Assembly (NCBI GenBank): GCA_003148945.1
Contig: QGGY01000019.1
Span: 44,050-108,049, forward strand
Source: Murimonas intestini
GTDB taxonomy: Bacteria > Bacillota > Clostridia > Lachnospirales > Lachnospiraceae
Direction of reading: 5' to 3'
Length of the DNA: 64,000 nt
The notes beneath the pieces are model-generated. The model was not told the DNA's origin and did not search any database. It saw only the letters and a program-made list of their open reading frames with translations. A program made the translations under genes and the position numbers. This document shows positions 45,554 to 54,431 of the stretch, one piece after another; within the stretch, counting starts at the first letter, position 1, and every line of letters starts with the position of its first letter.

Positions 45554-46861
45554 TTACCAGCCTTCTAAGCCCTTCTGCTGGGCATCAATAGCGTTGTCGG
45601 ACTCTATTTCGCTGATTGCCTCCTCCGGAGTATATTCACCTGTGCCTACCATTGTCAAAATTGTAGCCATATTCGGACCTTTAATATCGCAGAAATACTC
45701 CATGACCGGAGTAGATGCCTTTTCCGACCATACCTGCGCTTCTATAACTGCTCCGCTTACATTCTCCGGCATCTCTACCCCATTCAGCATAAAAGCTCCT
45801 GTAGGTATCGTCTTGGTACAGTAAATGTCCACTGCATCCTCAGTAGTCAAAAACTCCAGGAGCAATTTAGCCAGCTCCGTATTTGGTGAATTCTTGCTGA
45901 TACACCAGGCCGCCGGCATCCAGGTAGCCACCCCCTGTTCCTCCCTGCTCTCATCAGGCAGTGGGAAAAATCCTATATCTTCCCTGGCATCCGGATTAAC
46001 TGTCTCCACGGTAGACATAATATTGGTACGGCAGAAAATATGGACTGCGCTTCCCTCAGTTACAGCCGTAGCTGCATCCTCCCAGCTTATTTCCAGCGGA
46101 TTGTCATTCTGATATCCCGCCTCCCAGATCTCATACATCTTGCTCAGGCCCCTCATATAGGCATCTGATTCATGGAGCTCAATTTCTTTTTTCGTATACT
46201 GCTCTGTAAAAACGGGATTTTCTTTCTGTACATAGTAATATTGTGACAGAAAAAGTATCTGGGCGCCTGAGGCATTACTGTATTGTGACATGACCGGATC
46301 CTTATCTGTTTTTTCCCGGATGACCCTGCAGTTTTCCATAAATTCTTCCCATGTATTTGGAATCCCAAGTCCCAGCTCTTCATAAACTTTCTTATTGTAG
46401 AAAACTCCTGCCACATTTGATGGACTGCAGGGAATCCCGTATATCTCCCCTGTTCCCTCATCTGTCACAATATTCAGGTAATCTCCATTGACCCGCTCCG
46501 TGATCCAGTCCTCTCCTGACAGATCATAGCAGTTTTCTTTCGGTGACATGGCATCCAGCTTGGCTCCCACTGAGTTCATCCAGATATCCGGAAGGTTTCC
46601 TGTAGCTGCCCTGACAAGAAGGATACTTTCCATCTCATCCGCATCACTTGACAGTCTCTCCACTTCTATTTCACACCCGTATTTTTCCTCAAAGGCATCA
46701 AATTGTGCCTGAAAAGAATCCGCATTGCTGTCTGTCACACTGTGGGCAACGTGCAGAGTCACACCTTCATAAGATTTATCCGCCGCTTCGCTGGCATTGA
46801 CAGGAAGCGCTGCCTGCAGAGCCAGAACTCCTGCCGCTAAAACTGCTAACTTTTTCTTCAT
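45554..46861 (-). CDS. Sugar ABC transporter substrate-binding protein (no lipobox)
   Basis: Solute-binding protein family 1, 435 residues. The ATG at 46859-46861 has GGAGGAGAGG upstream. The signal peptide MKKKLAVLAAGVLALQAALP ends near 'NASEAA' with no Cys, so a lipid anchor is absent, unusual for a Gram-positive binding protein. 'VTLHVAHSVTDSNADSFQAQ', 'LPDIWMNSVGAKLD' and 'YGIPCSPSNVAGVFYNKKVY' are family marks. It may be retained by the permeases, or lost to the medium. First gene of the GH106-like operon. Confidence 0.88.
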   Translation of the reverse strand: MKKKLAVLAAGVLALQAALPVNASEAADKSYEGVTLHVAHSVTDSNADSFQAQFDAFEEKYGCEIEVERLSSDADEMESILLVRAATGNLPDIWMNSVGAKLDAMSPKENCYDLSGEDWITERVNGDYLNIVTDEGTGEIYGIPCSPSNVAGVFYNKKVYEELGLGIPNTWEEFMENCRVIREKTDKDPVMSQYSNASGAQILFLSQYYYVQKENPVFTEQYTKKEIELHESDAYMRGLSKMYEIWEAGYQNDNPLEISWEDAATAVTEGSAVHIFCRTNIMSTVETVNPDAREDIGFFPLPDESREEQGVATWMPAAWCISKNSPNTELAKLLLEFLTTEDAVDIYCTKTIPTGAFMLNGVEMPENVSGAVIEAQVWSEKASTPVMEYFCDIKGPNMATILTMVGTGEYTPEEAISEIESDNAIDAQQKGLEGW

Positions 46862-46879
46862 TTGCCTCTCCTCCATAAA

Positions 46880-46947
46880 ATCATATAAATTATTAGTATC
46901 ACATCAAAAACTTCCCGGTTAGAAAGAGAAAAATAATGGCCACTATT
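46880..46947 (-). promoter_or_regulatory. Candidate promoter and operator of the GH106-like operon
   Basis: On the minus strand TATGAT (plus 46880-46885) and TTGATG (plus 46902-46907) are 16 bp apart. A near-perfect 16-bp palindrome AATAATGGCCACTATT lies at 46932-46947, upstream of the -35 box, where an AraC-type activator could act. From 46948 to the CRISPR array at 47192 no gene was recognised. Confidence 0.4.
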
Positions 46948-47191
46948 TTATTACCCCTGATACTCTTGGGAGTTATTTAAGATGTTTTAATTATACTTCC
47001 CCTCCTGATTTCAGTACATAGAAAATCAGAAAGGAAGACATGGAAAAAAGGAATTTTGAATATTTAAAAGTGAATTTTTTAGATGTTTTTGTGCAGTATG
47101 CCAAATTTGAACTTCGACATTTCTACAAAAACAGCAGACAAATAACAAAGCCGGAATAATCTAAATAATCCTCCGGTTCTGTCATTCTTTG

Positions 47192-48451
47192 AATTGCCGT
47201 GCTTATACTACATAGTGGCGACGTCATACAGGATGGCAGAGTATTCTTCTGTTGAATTTCGATCCACGCCACTACATAGTGGCGACTTGTTATATGGATA
47301 GTGTGGAGGTGAGAGAGTGATTTCAATCCACGCCACTACATAGTGGCGACATTGCCAAAATTATCATCAAAGATATTGCAACGGATTTCAATCCACGCCA
47401 CTACATAGTGGCGACAAAGCTGTTTATCAAACATCGACCGTTCCAATAAATTTCAATCCACGCCACTACATAGTGGCGACTCGATAAGAATATTAACTTT
47501 AGGGGTATGGAGCGATTTCAATCCACGCCACTACATAGTGGCGACCTCACACAAGAAGGAAATAATGTAAGTCCTACGATTTCAATCCACGCCACTACAT
47601 AGTGGCGACATCGCTATCTTTGCAAATTCTATTGATGTGCTCAGATTTCAATCCACGCCACTACATAGTGGCGACATGATCGCACCGGAGACCACGAGGG
47701 AGGGGATCCATTTCAATCCACGCCACTACATAGTGGCGACAATAAAGGGAGGTCATGCAGAGGTGCTTAATGGATTTCAATCCACGCCACTACATAGTGG
47801 CGACTTTATAGTAAGGTCTGAAGTATCCCTGTTTAAAATTTCAATCCACGCCACTACATAGTGGCGACAGGATTCCACTCACCGGTTTGCAACAGACATG
47901 GATTTCAATCCACGCCACTACATAGTGGCGACCTGAGGAGTAAGCTCAGTATTGTCAACGTAGGAATTTCAATCCACGCCACTACATAGTGGCGACGAGA
48001 GTCATTAGTGGACTTTCAAACTTTAAAATATTTCAATCCACGCCACTACATAGTGGCGACGACAGTTTGTGGGCTATTGCGGCCAGCCAGTTAGATTTCA
48101 ATCCACGCCACTACATAGTGGCGACTGGTTGGGCTTAATGTAAACGACATTAACCTACAGATTTCAATCCACGCCACTACATAGTGGCGACGGAGGACGA
48201 GTGGAGTACAGAAAAACTCACAGAGATTTCAATCCACGCCACTACATAGTGGCGACAATGGGGATTATGTTCTTCAGCCGATCTCTTGTATTTCAATCCA
48301 CGCCACTACATAGTGGCGACTTTACTTTTAATCAATGCAGACAGTGATACATCGATTTCAATCCACGCCACTACATAGTGGCGACATGATTACACTGTAC
48401 AGTGGCACTCCCGGTAGTGGATTTCAATCCACGCCACTACATAGTGGCGAC
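47192..48451 (-). CRISPR. CRISPR array, type I-C-like repeats, 20 repeats / 19 spacers
   Basis: The 31-bp repeat reads ATTTCAATCCACGCC then ACTACATAGTGGCGAC on the plus strand; its reverse complement ends GTGGATTGAAAT, the I-C-type 3' handle, and contains the stem CGCCACTA-TG-TAGTGGCG. Nineteen repeats are near identical (starts 47256, 47320, 47385, 47450, 47515, 47579, 47645, 47710, 47774, 47838, 47902, 47966, 48030, 48095, 48161, 48226, 48290, 48355, 48421; the first has A-to-G at position 6). A degenerate copy at 47192-47222 keeps only ACTACATAGTGGCGAC. Spacers are 33-35 bp. Degeneration at the left marks the old end, so transcription runs leftward. No cas gene is in the window. Confidence 0.97.
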
Positions 48452-48959
48452 AGCAAAAACATCCTAAAATCAACTTCAATATTTGTATGTTTTCTATAAT
48501 TTTAACACAAAAAGCTCTTCATTTAAAGGTTTTATTTCATTTTTCTTTCTCTGCGCCAACAAAATAGTACATTTTTTGGTGCGAATCTCCCGGGGATTTT
48601 ATGTTCACTTAAGATTCGCACCAGAACGCAGCACTAACAAATACTTAAAACTTCATCCTTTCAATCTGCATACTGCACTTTCCAACATATCTGCCCCATG
48701 CAGTCATCTTTGCCACCTATTATATGATCACATATAAATCAAATATAAATATTGGCATTCATCTATAATAATTAATAATCTAATACACTGTAACAAAACA
48801 TTCCCTGGGTTAATACTGCATATATTACCCCAAACTTAAAATAGAAAATCCGATCATCTGCGAAAATACAGTATTTAAGGACTATTCATCAATAAAAAAA
48901 AGCAACTATTTTATCACGATTTTATTATGATTGAGTGAGCCTTGATAAGACGAAAATAA
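48452..48959 (-). promoter_or_regulatory. CRISPR leader with 12-bp inverted repeat
   Basis: A+T-rich, gene-free stretch at the young end of the array. TGGTGCGAATCT (48577-48588) and AGATTCGCACCA (48612-48623) are perfect inverted arms around 23 bp containing CCCGGGGATT. Similar GGTGCGAA dyads occur, to my recollection, in leaders of other I-C arrays, where adaptation proteins bind. The 84-residue frame at 48483-48737 inside it shows no domain and is not called. Confidence 0.6.
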
Positions 48960-48992
48960 GGGAGATTACACATATGAAACCGTGTATCTCCC
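48960..48992 (-). terminator. Terminator of the M20 peptidase gene
   Basis: GGGAGATTACAC and GTGTATCTCCC form an 11-bp stem with one bulge; on the minus strand it is followed by TTATTTT. It lies 15 bp after the stop of the M20 gene and separates it from the CRISPR leader. Confidence 0.65.
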
Positions 48993-49007
48993 TTTCAATT
49001 TTATAAG

Positions 49008-50165
49008 CTATTCCCAGTCCATAGCTACACACGCATATACCGCAGTTTCGATTGGTAAAACTTGTTCGTTGAAACATACTTTAGGATTATGATGTGCATA
49101 AATATTATCTGAATCTACTTTAGCTCCTATCATAAAATAAGAAGATGGGACTTTATTTGCAAACACTGCGAAATCATCAGAACCAGTTGTGTGCAACCCA
49201 GATACCATATTAAATTCGGTATTCATAGAATTTAACGCCTTAGCAATTTTCATATTTCTTTTTTCATCACAACAGAGTACGGGTATATCTGTTAAAACAT
49301 CTACCTTACTTTCTGCATGAAAAGCATTGGAAATATTATTTACTATTTCCTCAATTCTCGTAATTAAGTATTGTTTTATTTCACTATCAAATGTGCGAAG
49401 TGTTCCTTGCAAAATAGCTGTTTCCGGAATAATATTATTTGCTGTTCCAGAGTTAAATTGTCCTATTGTCAAAGTTACTTCTTTACCAGGGGGACATTCG
49501 CGTGCAATTAGCTCTTGCAATGCCTGATAAATATGAACTCCAACATTGATAGGGTCTATTCCATTCTGGGGCATAGCACCATGTGTACCTTTTCCCGTTA
49601 TTGTTATCTTAAAGCCAAAGACAGATGTTCCTGTCATAGTTCCATAAGCGATTGTTCCTACAGGAATAACGGACGCTACATGAGTTGCAAAAGCTGCGTT
49701 TACTTTAGGATTTTCCAATACTCCTTCAGCAATAACTGCCTTAGCTCCCTCGAACGTTTCTTCTCCAGGCTGAAATAATAGTTTTATTCTTCCTTTTAAA
49801 TCTTTCTCGTGTTTTTTTAAGATTTTGGCAGCTCCTAACAATGCGGTCGTATGTATATCATGTCCGCAAGCGTGCATATTACCATTTTGCGAAGCAAAAG
49901 ACAATTGGCTTTCTTCATTCATAGGAAGTCCGTCCATATCTGCTCTAAGAAGTAAACATTTATCCCCTGTACCTATATAACCAATAACACAATTTCCGTT
50001 GATTTTTGTTTCAAATGGAATATCCCATTCTGTTAATTTTTCTTTCACAAAAGAAACTGTTTTAGGAAGTTCAAGTCCCAATTCAGGTACTTTGTGAAGT
50101 TCTCTACGCCATTCTATAAGTTCATCATACATTTCTTTGCTTTCAGCATAAATTGAAGAATACAT
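49008..50165 (-). CDS. M20-family amidohydrolase / aminoacylase
   Basis: Zinc-dependent hydrolase of 385 residues (hippurate hydrolase / N-acyl amino acid amidohydrolase group). Metal motif 'LRADMDGLP' (Asp76, Asp78) and 'HACGHDIHT' (His98, Cys100, His102), 'FQPGEETFEGA' with the catalytic Glu pair, and a dimerisation lid. Family enzymes release amino acids from N-acyl conjugates, including indole-3-acetyl-amino acids. It diverges from a LysR regulator. Both are distinctly A+T-rich compared with the flanking sugar operons, suggesting separate acquisition. Confidence 0.88.
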   Translation of the reverse strand: MYSSIYAESKEMYDELIEWRRELHKVPELGLELPKTVSFVKEKLTEWDIPFETKINGNCVIGYIGTGDKCLLLRADMDGLPMNEESQLSFASQNGNMHACGHDIHTTALLGAAKILKKHEKDLKGRIKLLFQPGEETFEGAKAVIAEGVLENPKVNAAFATHVASVIPVGTIAYGTMTGTSVFGFKITITGKGTHGAMPQNGIDPINVGVHIYQALQELIARECPPGKEVTLTIGQFNSGTANNIIPETAILQGTLRTFDSEIKQYLITRIEEIVNNISNAFHAESKVDVLTDIPVLCCDEKRNMKIAKALNSMNTEFNMVSGLHTTGSDDFAVFANKVPSSYFMIGAKVDSDNIYAHHNPKVCFNEQVLPIETAVYACVAMDWE

Positions 50166-50287
50166 ATTTTCACTCTCTTTCTTGAAATTCTTACGACAAT
50201 TATTTTATCCCTTTTTCATATGTTTGTCTTGAAGTATAATTTTATATCTGTTATAACATATACATTATAACTGAAAGGAAATAAAAC

Positions 50288-51160
50288 ATGGAAATACACC
50301 ATTTAAAACAACTTATTACTATTTCTCAATGTGGTTCAATTAACAGTGCCTCACAAAGACTGTACATTTCTCAACCCTCACTAAACAATATCGTAAAACG
50401 ATGTGAGCAAGAATTAGGATTTACAGTCTTCATGAGGACACCAAAAGGAGTTAAATTAACAGAAAAGGGGGCAAAGTTTGTTGAAATAGCCCAAAATATT
50501 ATTGCAGAATATAAAAAAATAGAAGCATTGTCCTCCACTAATAAAACGGTTTCGATTTCATTTATTTATTTATCATATATTCTTGAAGCACTTCTTAAAT
50601 TTCAAGAACAGGGATTTTTACTTTCTGATATGCTTCGCAGGACAGAGCCATTTGAAACAATAAATGATGTCGTATGTCAAAAAGTTCGTCTAGGAATTAT
50701 GCCAGTATATCAAGCAGATTTAAACGGATTTGCCGAGGAAATAAAACAATATAATTTGCAGTATCGTATGCTTTTTGAATCCGTACAAATATACGCTATT
50801 GTTAGTAAGACTCATTCTCTTGCTTTCAAAAAAAGTATTTCCATCAGTGAAACCCTTGAATATCCTTTAACTTATTATACAGCAGTATTGGAAAAATCTG
50901 TACTTAGAAATATATATGACTCTAAGCGTTCTCTAAAAGTACTGAATAGAGATGAATTATTTTTAGTACTGAAAAATAACAAACATTTTTCTCTTTTAAC
51001 CCTTACATCTAATTCAAAAAATCCAGAATTTTGTTATATTCCAATAAGAGATAATGAGTTCAAAATGAATATATGTGCGATTTTTCTTTCTGATACTACA
51101 CTTGCTAAACAAGAAATTGAGCTGATTGAATTTTTAAAAAATACAGTACATTTCATATAA
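50288..51160 (+). CDS. LysR-family transcriptional regulator (A+T-rich)
   Basis: Regulator of 290 residues with HTH 'SINSASQRLYISQPSLNNIV' and a short effector domain. AAAGG lies before the ATG. It diverges from the M20 gene with a 122-bp A+T-rich gap and probably controls it. Unlike the twin LysR genes at 29.5-31.4 kb it has no shared effector motifs, and its codon usage is strongly A/T at third positions. The 193 bp after it show no gene. Confidence 0.9.
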   Translation: MEIHHLKQLITISQCGSINSASQRLYISQPSLNNIVKRCEQELGFTVFMRTPKGVKLTEKGAKFVEIAQNIIAEYKKIEALSSTNKTVSISFIYLSYILEALLKFQEQGFLLSDMLRRTEPFETINDVVCQKVRLGIMPVYQADLNGFAEEIKQYNLQYRMLFESVQIYAIVSKTHSLAFKKSISISETLEYPLTYYTAVLEKSVLRNIYDSKRSLKVLNRDELFLVLKNNKHFSLLTLTSNSKNPEFCYIPIRDNEFKMNICAIFLSDTTLAKQEIELIEFLKNTVHFI

Positions 51161-51353
51161 TTTTGGTTTTATTATAAGTCTTTGATTTCTTATAAATCTT
51201 AAAGATTAGCGGCCTGTCTGCTCCAATTCTCTTGTTTGCTCCATATGCACTTTCTTGGTTTTATAACTAACTCAGGATATTAAAAAGCGCACCGTCGTTT
51301 TTAATACATACCAGGTTTATCCCAGACATCAGAAGGTATAAAAAGACATATCC

Positions 51354-51932
51354 TTACATATTCCCATTTCTTATATCACCTAAACTCGTATTGACTAACA
51401 GTATCTCTTCAAACGAACGCATCCCGCCTTCCCCCATCGGTGACTGCGCTTCAAAACCAACTTTTATAGTCTTACTCATGGGCAGCCAGGTAAGGCGGGC
51501 CATTTTGTAAATCTTTCCATCCAGTGAGTAATGAACCGCAAAAATATCATCCTTTCGCGCTAACTGCAGCCATACCTCATTTCCTTCTACATTAATTCCA
51601 TTTGCATCATCTGATTTTCCATTAGTCATAACAGTCACAACAGAATGGGTGCCCAGATCCGTGTACTCAAAACACGCTTTTGCCCATAGCCTCTCATGAT
51701 CCAATGCAAGCAGCACAGCGGCATCATAGGTGGATACAAAATCCAGACCGACCTTTGCTCTGAACAGAAAATCACCTGTCACTTCTTTATATAAAAACGG
51801 TGCTGCAGCTGCAACATTACCTGTTATAGGATTTACAAAATAATTAGAACCTGAAGGAGCATATATTTTGATCCCTTTTTCCTCTTTTTCACATCTGCTC
51901 TCACACAGCCACTTTAAATCATCATATTTCAT
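51354..51932 (-). CDS. DUF1349 domain protein (concanavalin A-like fold)
   Basis: Cytoplasmic protein of 192 residues. 'KIYAPSGSNYFVNPITGN', 'FLYKEVTGDFLFRAKVGLDF', 'LLALDHERLWAKACFEYTD' and 'VHYSLDGKIYKMARLTWLP' are the DUF1349 pattern, a beta sandwich related to lectin-like folds. Its start overlaps the MFS gene by 11 bp. Members often accompany sugar transporters; no catalytic residue is established. It may bind or process the sugar taken up by the MFS protein. Confidence 0.8.
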   Translation of the reverse strand: MKYDDLKWLCESRCEKEEKGIKIYAPSGSNYFVNPITGNVAAAAPFLYKEVTGDFLFRAKVGLDFVSTYDAAVLLALDHERLWAKACFEYTDLGTHSVVTVMTNGKSDDANGINVEGNEVWLQLARKDDIFAVHYSLDGKIYKMARLTWLPMSKTIKVGFEAQSPMGEGGMRSFEEILLVNTSLGDIRNGNM

Positions 51933-53121
51933 TTTCTTTCCTCACTTTCCATATTTTCTTTATATTTCCGTAGAGAATACATAACAACATTATTATGGGG
52001 AAAAGACTTCCTGCTAAAATCCCCAGTTTCATATCTCCCCCGTATCTTCCTGTCACAGCGCCCACAAGTCCGGGACCTGCCGCGCAGCCTATATCTCCTG
52101 CCAGTGCCAGGAGAGCAAACAGTAACGTTCCTCCCTGTCTCATTGCGGAAGAAGCAATGCTAAAGGTACCCGGCCACAGCAATCCAACAGAAAAGCCGCA
52201 CAGGGAACAGCCTAATATATTCAGCAGCGGTGCCTGCGGTATGGATATCAGCAGATATGCCATCACACATCCCAAACTGCTGTATAATATTGCTTTTTTT
52301 AATTCTATTTTTTCACTGCACTTTGCATACATTACTCTTGAGAGCCCCATCAGCATTGCGTAGGCCATTGTCCCGGTAAGATCACCCACATTCTTCGGTA
52401 CAGCTAAGGTTCCTTCAAGAAAAGCGGAGAGCCACTGGCTTATGCCATTATTGCTTGCCCCTGAACATACCATCATCAGTATCAGCGGCCAGAAAACCGG
52501 CTTATGGAATAAAGAACTCAAGCTGTCCCCTTTCTCTCCTTTGCTTATCAGAGGGAATATGGGGCAATCCACAAATAGGATTATATTTAATGCTGAGAGT
52601 AAGACCCACAGCCATGTAAGAATTCTCCACTGCTGGATTCCAAATACCGCAAAGAATATAGTAGATAAAAGGACTACTGCCATATGCCCCCAGCAGTAAA
52701 AGGAATGAAGCAGGCTCATGTGCTTCTCTTTATTTTCTAATGGCAGTGCCTCAATGATGGGACTGATCAGTACTTCAAGCAGACCTCCCCCCGCTGCATA
52801 ACATATGACTGCCCCAAGCAGTCCTGTAAAAGCATCCGCGGTCAATACAGGAAAAAATGTAAGTCCGCCCAGCCCGGCTGCAGCTGCAATATGCGCCAAT
52901 ACCGCAGAAGCCCTGTATCCAATCTTGTCAATAAAAAATGCCGACGCCAGATCCATCAATAATTGGACCACAAAATTTACAGTGATAAGCAATGTCATTT
53001 CTGTCATAGACAAAAGATATTCCTTTTGAAATGTCACTAACAGCAATGCTGCATAGTTATTGACGATTGCCTGTATGACATACCCCATATAACAAGCAAG
53101 AACTGTTTTTTTATATTTCAC
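51922..53121 (-). CDS. Major facilitator superfamily transporter
   Basis: Membrane transporter of 399 residues with about 12 hydrophobic helices. It starts with GTG (GGAGG 4-6 nt upstream). 'GYRASAVLAHIAAAAGLGGL' after helix 2 and 'GFSVGLLWPGTFSIASSAMR' in the second half fit sugar- or drug-type MFS proteins. Translationally coupled to the DUF1349 gene and divergent from an AraC-cupin regulator, so a sugar or small organic acid is likely the cargo. Confidence 0.85.
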   Translation of the reverse strand: MKYKKTVLACYMGYVIQAIVNNYAALLLVTFQKEYLLSMTEMTLLITVNFVVQLLMDLASAFFIDKIGYRASAVLAHIAAAAGLGGLTFFPVLTADAFTGLLGAVICYAAGGGLLEVLISPIIEALPLENKEKHMSLLHSFYCWGHMAVVLLSTIFFAVFGIQQWRILTWLWVLLSALNIILFVDCPIFPLISKGEKGDSLSSLFHKPVFWPLILMMVCSGASNNGISQWLSAFLEGTLAVPKNVGDLTGTMAYAMLMGLSRVMYAKCSEKIELKKAILYSSLGCVMAYLLISIPQAPLLNILGCSLCGFSVGLLWPGTFSIASSAMRQGGTLLFALLALAGDIGCAAGPGLVGAVTGRYGGDMKLGILAGSLFPIIMLLCILYGNIKKIWKVRKENEI

Positions 53122-53197
53122 CCATCCTCCTTTACTATTTCCTGCAGGATATATTTAAATGACTTATTTAAATTACTATTCTATAGAATAATATAAT

Positions 53198-53329
53198 GTA
53201 ACTATTCAGCAGGTCTGTGCATTTACTGCACAGACCGTAAGAAAATGATTCAAGGGTGCAAAAATCCCATCGCCGAAGGCGATTTTAAATGGATTTTTGC
53301 ATGTAACTGTGAAGGTACTGAACAGTTAC
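53198..53329. mobile_element. MITE-like element, 132 bp, with terminal inverted repeats and 8-bp flanking duplication
   Basis: GTAACTATTCAG (53198-53209) and CTGAACAGTTAC (53318-53329) are 12-bp terminal inverted repeats with one mismatch. The sequence AATATAAT occurs on both sides (53190-53197 and 53330-53337), as left by an insertion. Inside are perfect dyads: GGTCTGTGCA-5-TGCACAGACC (53212-53236), GCAAAAATCC/GGATTTTTGC (53258-53300) with ATCGCC-GAA-GGCGAT nested in it, and GTAACTGT/ACAGTTAC. No reading frame for a transposase is present. A diverged fragment lies at 7797-7874. It occupies the gap between the MFS and AraC genes. Confidence 0.7.
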
Positions 53330-53444
53330 AATATAATTATATAACCTTTTTCTCTTATTTAAATAGACTTTCTTCTCTAAATATATTACAATATTCCCAT
53401 AACCTGTCCATAGAGGCTCAAAAGCATGACTGGAGGAATAAATA

Positions 53445-54431
53445 ATGACACCAGAAGTATTACAGATCACAGACCACAATTTCATGGATATTCTCGCCCA
53501 GGGCAAAAAGGAATTTCCCCTCCAGTACTATGTAGATGAGTTTGAAAAATATCCGGGCAGAATGATACCACTGCACTGGCATCCCGAAATAGAGTTCTAT
53601 GTTGTATCCGGATGTACACTTCAAATCCAGCTGGGACAGACAACTATTACTCTAGGAGAAGGGGACGGCCTGTTTATTAACTCCAATGTTCTTCATTCTT
53701 TTTCTCCGATAGATTCCGGGAAGTCTGCATGTCCTAATATCGTGTTTTCACATGAACTCCTGGCCCCCTATGGGAGTATCATTTATCAGAAATACATGCA
53801 GGATATCTTAAAAGATGAAGAAATACCATACATTCTCCTTCATCCAGACTGCCCCTGGCATAAAAGCATCCTGTCTCTTCTGGATAAGACGTTTTCATTG
53901 CTGCAAAAATACAGCCCTCCTTCTGATTTTTATGGTCAATTCCCATATATCGGATTTCAAAATGCTGATGTGCAAAGTCAATGTTATGAAATGGAAGTTC
54001 AGACGCTGTTAAATAAAATCTGGCAGATTATCTATATAAACAGATTTGATATTCCAAAATCAGCTGTTAAAAAAAACAACCATCTGCTGCAGATAAGAAT
54101 GCAGAAAATGCTTGCTTTTATTCATGATAATTATGCAGAGCCAATATCCCTGCAAGATATTTCAGGTGCCGCAGATATCAGCAAAAGTGAGGCTTCCCGC
54201 TGTTTTCATTCGTATCTGCGCGAGTCACCCATAAGCTATCTGCTCAATTACAGACTTGAGAAGGCTAAAAATATGCTTCATCAAAGTGATTGCACAATCC
54301 TTGAGATCTCAGAAAAATGCGGCTTCGGATCTGCAAGTTATTTTTGCAAGATATTCCGCAGAGAGACAGGAATCACTGCTTTACAATACAGGCAGCTAAT
54401 TGCCGCTGCTGTACCGGCAGGACGAAGGTGA
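53445..54431 (+). CDS. AraC-family regulator with N-terminal cupin
   Basis: Regulator of 328 residues. The N-terminal cupin shows 'IPLHWHPEIEFYVVSGC' (ligand-binding His) and 'GLFINSNVLHSFSP'; the C-terminal AraC double HTH has 'DISGAADISKSEASRCFHSY' and 'KCGFGSASYFCKIFRRETG'. GGAGG lies before the ATG. It diverges from the MFS/DUF1349 operon, its likely target, across a gap now holding the MITE. Its last 36 bp overlap the convergent response-regulator gene. Confidence 0.9.
   Translation: MTPEVLQITDHNFMDILAQGKKEFPLQYYVDEFEKYPGRMIPLHWHPEIEFYVVSGCTLQIQLGQTTITLGEGDGLFINSNVLHSFSPIDSGKSACPNIVFSHELLAPYGSIIYQKYMQDILKDEEIPYILLHPDCPWHKSILSLLDKTFSLLQKYSPPSDFYGQFPYIGFQNADVQSQCYEMEVQTLLNKIWQIIYINRFDIPKSAVKKNNHLLQIRMQKMLAFIHDNYAEPISLQDISGAADISKSEASRCFHSYLRESPISYLLNYRLEKAKNMLHQSDCTILEISEKCGFGSASYFCKIFRRETGITALQYRQLIAAAVPAGRR

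Noticed and set aside
47151..47176. Possible terminator after the CRISPR array (CCGGA/TCCGG)
   Set aside because: The stem is only 5 bp with a long loop and no clean U-run; too weak to call.
47637..47861. 74-residue frame with a repeated 'FQSTPLHSGD' peptide
   Set aside because: It is a translation of CRISPR repeats and spacers, not a gene.
48483..48737. 84-residue frame in the CRISPR leader
   Set aside because: No ribosome site, no domain, and it contains the leader dyad; most likely chance.
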